Shown: positions 58,192 to 64,000 of the stretch, piece after piece
Position numbering within the stretch: the stretch's first letter is position 1
Layout: every line of letters begins with the position of its first letter
Source of the DNA: Atherinomorus stipes
Lineage: Eukaryota; Chordata; Actinopteri; Atheriniformes; Atherinidae
Direction of reading: 5' to 3'
Length of the DNA: 64,000 bases
Assembly (NCBI GenBank): GCA_023101725.1
Contig: JALJCO010001293.1
Coordinates: 248,001-312,000 of the forward strand
Program-made: the position numbers and the translations under genes
Notes under the pieces: model-generated
Seen by the model: the letters and a program-made list of their open reading frames with translations, nothing else
Database searches by the model: none
Told to the model about the DNA's origin: nothing

Positions 58192-58437
58192 CTGCTGTCA
58201 GTTGTATGCCAGGGTAGTGTGTAAGAGCCGGGGTGGAGCTGCATGGCAGACGGAGGAGGAGGAGGAGGTGGAGGAGGAGGAGGAGGAGGAGGAGGAGGGG
58301 GGAGTGGAAGGGAGTCTGCAGAGGGGAGGCAGGGTGGCGGAGGTGGTGGAGATGGAGGCGGGGGAAGGGGAAGGAGAGGCAGCTCCGATAGCTTTGCCAG
58401 GTGCCAGGAGTGAGGCCGGAGGAGAGGAACGCTGCGT
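58192..58437 (-). CDS. shroom4: Shroom4 exon after the PDZ domain (RPHSWH exon)
   Basis: The acceptor is ctcatccacacag|ACGCAG and the donor GACAGCAG|gtaaga. It completes Arg and encodes RSVPLLRPHSWHLAKLSEL, then a long Pro tract broken by CLPSADSLPL, then SAMQLHPGSYTLPWHTTDS. The last two bases join T of the next exon to give Ser before DLSMQW. RPHSWH..K lies directly after the PDZ domain in Shroom2, 3 and 4. The two longer open frames here (Leu- and Ser-rich) are wrong frames over the same CCT repeat. The Pro tract is encoded by about 15 near-identical CCT codons and may vary in length. Confidence 0.85.
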
Positions 58438-58621
58438 CTGTGTGGATGAGAGGAAGAGTCTGGTGAGGATGTGTGACAAGCAGAAAAATAATCTTTTTAA
58501 TCCAGAAAATCACAGATTCTGATCAAATGTAAAATCAGTTTTCTTTTGTCTAAGTCTGATTCACCCCAGCTCAACGACTAAGGTGACATCCTTTATGCAA
58601 CAACAGCTGTCGGTCTCTTAG

Positions 58622-58860
58622 AGCAGTTTCTCAACTCTGATCCTCAGGACCCATGACCTGCATGTCTGCTAGGCAACCCTACTTTCACACACCTGAATCG
58701 AATAATCATCCAACACACCTGATGTATTGGTTGATGCTGATATCAGCAAAAACCGCAAATATCAGTCGGTTGATGTATCGGTCTATCAGTAAGTGTGTTG
58801 GAGTAGGAACACATCAAAGACATGCAGGGCAGTGGGACCGGAGTTGAGAAACACTGTCTG
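58622..58860. mobile_element. short inverted-repeat element with a nested insertion
   Basis: The outer arms tctcaactctgatcctcagg and ggagttgagaaacact, and ccaacacacctgat with gtgtgttggag, are complementary. Between them a roughly 70 bp piece has tgatgtattggttgatgctg and gttgatgtatcggtc, which belongs to the cgatatcggcc-type MITEs. Confidence 0.6.
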
Positions 58861-59404
58861 AGAGGAATGGTTCTCAAACGTTTTTTTAAACATTGTGCTC
58901 CTACAGAAAAATTTATCTGCCCAGTAAGTCAGAGGTGCCAATTTACATTTTAGTTCAGGGGCCACATTCAGAGCAACTTGATCTCAAGCGGGCCATGCCA
59001 GTAAATATAACAGCGTAACCTACAAGTAACAAAACCCTGCATGTTTTAATTCATTTTACTGCAAAAACGAAAATAAAAGTACATCATCACGATCATACTT
59101 AATAAACTATCTTTACATAAAATATTATCAATAACCTGAAGTTTCATGAGAAAAAATATGTGCACTTTCAACCATATTTTCCATGAGTTCAGTTACAAAT
59201 CAAGTTTTTTTTATTTTATTTACTTACGTTTTTAATTTTTCTATACTGTATTTAAAATTTTACTATAGATATTTTATACAAAAAATTAAGATATGATAGA
59301 TATTAAGCTTCTTATTTTAAAAAAATCTATAAATGTGTCAAATTAATTTTGTTTTATTCAAAATTACTTCATAAAATTGATTAATTTTTGATGATACAAA
59401 TTAT

Positions 59405-59412
59405 TCATAAAA

Positions 59413-59443
<31 letters not shown>

Positions 59444-59855
59444 TATTTAGTATATATATATAGCTATATGAATTGTAGTTGAAAATAATCATTAAACAAA
59501 CAAACAAAACTGTCTCAGACACATTAAAGCACCTTTCCAAAGAACAGTGGACCAACACAGCTCTCAACAGGTGTAAAGTCTTTTTGAACATTAGAGAAAA
59601 CACCTGATTGCAGTGATTGTCTCACAGTGTTGCTCAATAAAACTTTTAGCTTTGGAGCCCCATCATGCTTGTTTACTTGTTTCAACTTTGTGTTTTTGTT
59701 TTTAATATTTCTGTTGAACCATGATTCAAAATCAATCTCATGATGTTCATAGAATTTTTTATTTATTATTACTTTTGTCAATTTCATCTTTTTTCACTTA
59801 CAGCTGATTTTTTCATATTTCATTGGAGGCTTTGAATAATTTTGAGGACGTGTTG
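59405..59855. mobile_element. family F1 MITE with (AT)n at its left end
   Basis: F1 marks are present: gacacattaaagcacctttc, ctctcaacaggtgtaaag, gtctcacagtgttgctcaat, ttacttttgtcaatttcatc and the end tgaataattttgaggacg. The left terminus is replaced by an AT microsatellite at 59419-59460. Confidence 0.65.
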
Positions 59856-60169
59856 TTATGTTGTCTACATAAGAAAATATTTTGGTGTTTTGGGGGACCA
59901 AAGATCACATAAAGTTTAGGGCCAAGTGAAAAAATACTGTCTTTCTGCTGGTGATTTTGTCTTCAGAATGCAATAATGTGATAAACATAGAAACACCAGA
60001 CTTAAAGGAAAAAATAAGTCTGTGTTTATGCAGAACTGATGAGAACTTCCAGCTCCTGCTTCCCATCATGCACTGAGCTTCTCATGCCCCACCATCAAGA
60101 TGAAGACAGGATTTATTTTCATTTACATTTATGTTTTTGCATTTTCTTCTTCTCTAAACCATCAAAGCA

Positions 60170-60920
60170 TCAGTCAGAACATGAACCTCGACTTCACCTC
60201 GTCTGACAGTGTTTGTGCAAAATAGTGGAGAAGGTGATGGAGATGTGATCTCTCCAGGAAAGTCTGAATAGCTTCACATCGTTCATGGGAAAACCTTCCA
60301 ATTCGAGAGTTTGGTGCAAACTCTGTATTTTGCATTGACACGGTTATAGTGTGTTCCCGTTGTCCCGTGCAGCCGCTAACAGGTGACGTGATCACCAGGT
60401 AAACTGGCTTCTCTGCGCTGCGGCTCCTTCCCAGATGATTTTGAAAAACACGGCGCATTTCCTACCTTTACCGGGTAAAAGAGGACGTTTCGTCACCATA
60501 TAATACGAAGCCTGCATAAATATACGAATACGGGACAAGAGCCCCACGATACCACTGGTTTCAAAGCGGATGAATGGATTGATGGTTTACTCTGCGACGG
60601 AGCAGCGGAGTTTGAAAGTGAAACTAACGAGTTGGAGATAATTTCACCACAGATGCTCCTCAGCATTCTGGTGGAGAAAAGAACGGTGTCACAGCGGGAC
60701 TCACCGAAGTAGCTATGAGGGAAACTACGATGGGGAAGCCTGAATGTGGAAGCTGCATTTTGGGTTCATGCGCCACAGAGCGCGTAAACATCACGCGCCA
60801 TTGCATGGAATCCCGACCAGTAGCCGGCTGGACTTAGTGGAGTAGTCGGCTATATAGCCGGCAGCCGGCGCTTGTGGAAAGCACTGCAACAACCTACAGG
60901 TACCTTGCCAACCTAAATTA
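60170..60920. other. unexplained CpG-richer block
   Basis: This block stands out from the AT-rich intron. The minus strand has an open frame at 60458-60174 without a known domain, and a strong donor TTCG|gtgagt at 60705/60704. Upstream of that donor is a TATATA motif at 60851-60856 inside the near-palindrome cggctatatagccg. It could be an alternative shroom4 first exon and promoter, or part of an unrecognised DNA transposon. Confidence 0.35.
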
Positions 60921-61639
60921 TGTGGAAACGGCTTCCTTACAAGTTGTTTGGATTTTTACTGCCCTGTCATTAAAAACTCATCTAACATGTACAGCAATTT
61001 CTCCGGTCTGATCTGCGGCCGGGCATTCCAGCGTATCCCAAGACATTGGCTAATTCCCTTATTCAGACTTCCGATCTCACATGCCGGCCAGATTCAGCTG
61101 AACCCCTGCAGACAGAGTGTGAACGTGAGATGGAAAAACAAAGAACAGACAGAAGTGAAAAAGAGCTCCAAGAAATGAGGGCCAGACTGAGATAAATGTA
61201 TCCTTCTTGAGGTCTGAATGAACTCTGGTGATATCTAGTTTTAAACCGATACTCTGTAGGGAATAGTGCTGCTGGATGGAGGTAACTTGTACAGAAAATG
61301 GAAACTACTGTAGCCGCTGAGTTGAGATGTGTGTTGGATCAGATTTAAGTGAGAAATAAGAGATATCATAAATTTGGCTGCTGTGAGACACAGTCTTCAC
61401 AAAAGACCTGGAAGTCGATCCATTCAAGTATCAAGTTTGAAACTGATTAAGTCCAAGATAAATTAAAAAGACCAAAAACTTAAAAGGGAAAATCTTGACT
61501 GTATAATCTTAATGTCAGTACAGTACAGTGATCTATCCTAAAGCTTTGTTAAAAACCAAAACCTAGATGGGAAAATCTGTAAATGCCAAAGAGAAACTTG
61601 AAAGAAATGGCATTTTTAATTTGGTGACTCGTAAATTGA

Positions 61640-62080
61640 CTCACTCATGTGGCGTCCCGATCTAAATGAGAGGCAAGACTGGAATTTTGCTTGAATTATC
61701 CTTCTGAAGGTTGAAACTGGGCTTAGACTTGTCAAGTCAAGACTCCATGGGACCTGAGACTTGTCTTAATGATTTGCACAAGTCTTGATTGACTTGTGAC
61801 TTATTCCTTGATTGAGACTTGTAACAAGTTAAGTTGATGTGTCTTATCTGAAGACAGGACTCAAAAATGTCTCGATTGACCGAAACTTACCTCAGACTCA
61901 GTTTGACTGTCTTGAAACTCGGACCCAGTTAGTCTCAGTTAACACTTGTCAAGAATCAATCATGATTTCATTTGTCCAATCTAGACTTGTCTTGAACTTG
62001 TCTGGGACTCGACCTGGACTTGTACAGAACATGTCAAACTTGGGACTTATCAGGATTCAAGTTTGAGTCAAATCCATCTT
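61640..62080. repeat. degenerate GACTTGTCTTGA-type repeat
   Basis: Diverged short units around gacttgtcttgac, gactcg and gacttgt recur over about 440 bp in both orientations. There is no fixed period. The short frames are by-products. Confidence 0.5.
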
Positions 62081-63689
62081 CACTGACTCAGCAGTTGGTA
62101 TGGTCTGGGTACTGATCACCATGGGAGTTTGTCTTCACTTCCTCGAGGAAGTGACTCATCTTCAGTGACATGACACTCGTCTCAAGCCATTTCAAACCAG
62201 ATGTGGCCCTAATGATGAAAAACACCAGAAATAACTGCTGGATGGCCAAAGTTAAATTCCCAGAAACAGTTCCAAGAGAAGACTATTAAAGTCTACGCAC
62301 TGGAAGAACAAAAATGTAAATTGACACTATTCTGGGTATTTCAGAAAAAACATTTAGAGGTACAATTTTGGGAGAAGAATGCGGATCCTGGCACCACCAG
62401 GGAAAGGAAAAGACCATTTCTGAGTATTATTGTTTATGATAAAGCAGGAGCAGGAGACCCATTTCCAAAATAAACACTCTAGTTTCCTGGTTCTGGCTCC
62501 TTAAGAGGGATTTCTATCTGAGCCCACTGATTGTTCCGACTCTGCTGACAATGTCCTTGAATTATCCCCTGAGAAAGTTTATGTAAAGCCTGTGTATGTG
62601 CGTCTGTGATTGTGTGTCTGTGTGTGTGTGTGAATATGTGTGGGAACTATCCAAACTCAACCAGACAAAATATCATTATCGAACATACCACAAACATTAG
62701 CCGACCCCTTTGACGCTACTGCCCGTTTCTCTAAGTTTAACTTTGAGATTGATGACCGCAAAAATCAAAACAAAGGATGAGATGTTTGAAAGGAAACCAA
62801 CTGTATGATAAAGGTAGACTTTGAAAAAAAGAGATGCAGGGGTTCAAGGTATAAACGCTTAGAGGTCTGAAGAGGGGTCAACCATCAAGTATCCTATATG
62901 TGAGGACTTAAATTTACAATACTTTACCTTCTACAAGGGACAAATGAAAGAAAATGGGACATATCAGATGGGAAAAACGTCAGTGAGAAGGTTTTTCTTT
63001 TCCCACCATGTTAATCTAGTGGTTTAGTGGTTCTGTAACAGGTTTGTATCAGAAGAATGCGTTGAAAAAGGCTTGACACGTAAACTGATCCATTCCAGTA
63101 CGCATGATTTCCAAGAAATGTCCAAGTTAGGGGATCCTTGGATGCTTGAATATCAACCTTTCATTCCAACACAGTGGCAGTGACAATAATTAAATACTAA
63201 AAGATATAGCCAATTAAATTATTATTTTAGTTATGTGGGGAACTTCTGGTCCTCTAAAGCCAAAATCAGTAACATAGATGGAAATTACTTGAATTGTATG
63301 GTGTTTTCTCCTAGAGGACTGGCCCCCGCTGCCCTTTTGGCCACAGAAATTTAAGTTGCACCTACAAAGACCTTTATTCACTCTGCAAGTTTATAATAAC
63401 ATAATCCAAAGAACTCCCACTTTCCTGTGTCTGACACTGTAACCCATTTGGCAACCTGTCGCTGCTAGAAACAACAAGCAAAGAGGAATCACATGAATCA
63501 CGTTTTGCAAAGAATTCACCGGCCTGGGATGGATAACAGCGCGTCTTTGACATGGAGACACACATAACGAGATAATCCACCACTTGTGCTGATGTCTCTT
63601 TGCGAGCAACCAAGAAATTCAATAAAGTTAGCAAGACATGGCAAGTTACTATTTTTAAATGTCCTGAAATGGATATTGCGCAGCAGTTT

Positions 63690-64000
63690 AACATCTTCAA
63701 CTTAGAGACTTTAATGTCCTCAACTGATAAACTTTAATGTCTTCAACTGAGAGACTTTAATGTCTTCAACTAAGAGACTTTAATGTCTTCGTCTAAGATA
63801 CTTTAATGTCTCCGTCTGAGAGACTTTGTCTTCAACTGAGAGACTTTAATGTCTTCGTCTGAGAGACTTTAATGTCTTCAACTGAGAGACTTTAATGTCT
63901 TCAACTAAGAGACTTTAATGTCTTCGTCTAAGATACTTTAATGTCTCCGACTGAGAGACTTTGTCTTCAACTGAGAGATTTTAATGTCTTTTTCTGAGAG
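63690..64000. repeat. 23 bp minisatellite with 135 bp higher-order unit
   Basis: The monomer is tcttcaactgagagacttta plus atg (23 bp). Variants have cgtctgagag, aactaagag or cgtctaagata, and one monomer lacks three bases (20 bp). Six monomers (5 x 23 + 20 = 135 bp) from 63763 repeat in the same order from 63898 until the window ends. The array continues past 64000. Confidence 0.85.

Larger units (their letters stand above)
25721..58437 (-). other. shroom4: shroom4 gene span visible in this window (10 exons)
   Basis: Ten minus-strand exons with GT-AG boundaries join in one frame for 5,170 coding bases. Domain order: RPHSWH motif, Ser-rich SMESLD/RDSAYSSFSASS segment, basic SERFATNLRNEIQ block, ASD1-like FADRMKFFEETSK, a long E/R/K-rich helix, a PPPPRPPPPKWE proline tract, an acidic linker and a C-terminal ASD2 coiled coil. 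Shroom proteins bind F-actin and recruit Rho kinase through ASD2, organising contractile actomyosin. Shroom2 and Shroom3 were considered. The motif set, the KKRQL...EHVDRRE-type ASD2 and the clcn5 neighbour favour Shroom4. The N-terminal PDZ exons are absent and should lie beyond 64000. Confidence 0.9.
58438..64000. other. shroom4 upstream intron (partial)
   Basis: The exon at 58437 starts in phase 2, so a coding exon must lie upstream. No PDZ-like frame (GF.L.GG, GD.I..IN) is found to 64000. Besides the repeats listed, 58870-59400, 61200-61640 and 62090-63680 hold nothing I recognise. Confidence 0.5.

Noticed and set aside
25721..58437. Assignment as shroom2 or shroom3
   Set aside because: An ASD1-like motif and long Pro tracts first suggested these. 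The SMESLD, RHSAPE, SERFATNLRNEIQ and PPPRPPPPKWE motifs, the LRESL ending and the clcn5 neighbour fit shroom4 better.
58154..58522. Leu-rich, Ser-rich and Glu-rich frames over the CCT/AGG repeat
   Set aside because: They are shadows of a trinucleotide repeat. The frame with RPHSWH fits both splice phases.
60174..60458. 94-residue minus-strand frame as a PDZ exon of shroom4
   Set aside because: It lacks the GF.L.GG and GD.I..IN patterns of a PDZ domain.
63690..64000. CRISPR-like array
   Set aside because: Contiguous 23 bp monomers without unique spacers, in a vertebrate intron. It is a minisatellite.

Overview
The window looks like nuclear DNA of a teleost fish. Genes are split by GT-AG introns, several of them only about 75-90 bp long. 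Most of the sequence is AT-rich intron or intergenic DNA packed with short non-autonomous transposons, simple repeats and broken non-LTR retrotransposons. I see no bacterial operon, CRISPR array, rRNA or tRNA gene.

Two protein genes can be supported, both on the minus strand. (1) shroom4 covers most of the window. Ten exons lie between 58437 and 25721 and every splice phase agrees. They give about 1,720 residues, from the RPHSWH motif just after the PDZ domain to the stop codon. The PDZ-encoding 5' exons are not visible and should lie beyond 64000. The protein is an actin-associated scaffold whose C-terminal ASD2 coiled coil binds Rho kinase. Paralogue identity rests on shared motifs (RPHSWH, SMESLD, RHSAPE, SERFATNLRNEIQ, PPPRPPPPKWE, and a LGEEQL..LRESL C-terminus) and on the neighbouring gene. 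(2) The first coding exon of clcn5, the endosomal 2Cl-/H+ exchanger, lies at 8145-8283, with a likely 5'UTR exon and CpG-rich promoter at about 8870-9230. The rest of clcn5 should lie left of position 1. SHROOM4 and CLCN5 are also neighbours on human Xp11.22.

Layout. 1-8144: first coding intron of clcn5, holding two composite hAT-like elements with target duplications and a 1.1 kb foldback element. 8145-9230: 5' end of clcn5. 9240-24400: intergenic, with a frameshifted LINE, several MITE families, a long inverted duplication, a GGGCGTGG minisatellite and a hAT-like element with a perfect 8 bp duplication. 24400-25720: probable shroom4 3'UTR. 25721-45689: nine shroom4 exons separated by repeat-rich introns. 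45690-58191: a 12.5 kb intron. 58192-58437: most 5' visible shroom4 exon. 58438-64000: intron with repeats, an unexplained CpG-richer block at 60170-60920, and a 23 bp minisatellite with 135 bp higher-order structure at the right edge.

No new enzymatic or defence system is visible. The points most worth checking are a long E/R/K-rich probable single alpha helix inside shroom4, an ASD1-like motif in the same gene, MITE composites that seem to have spread as a unit, a perfect head-to-head transposon palindrome, and a possible alternative shroom4 first exon near 60.7-60.9 kb.
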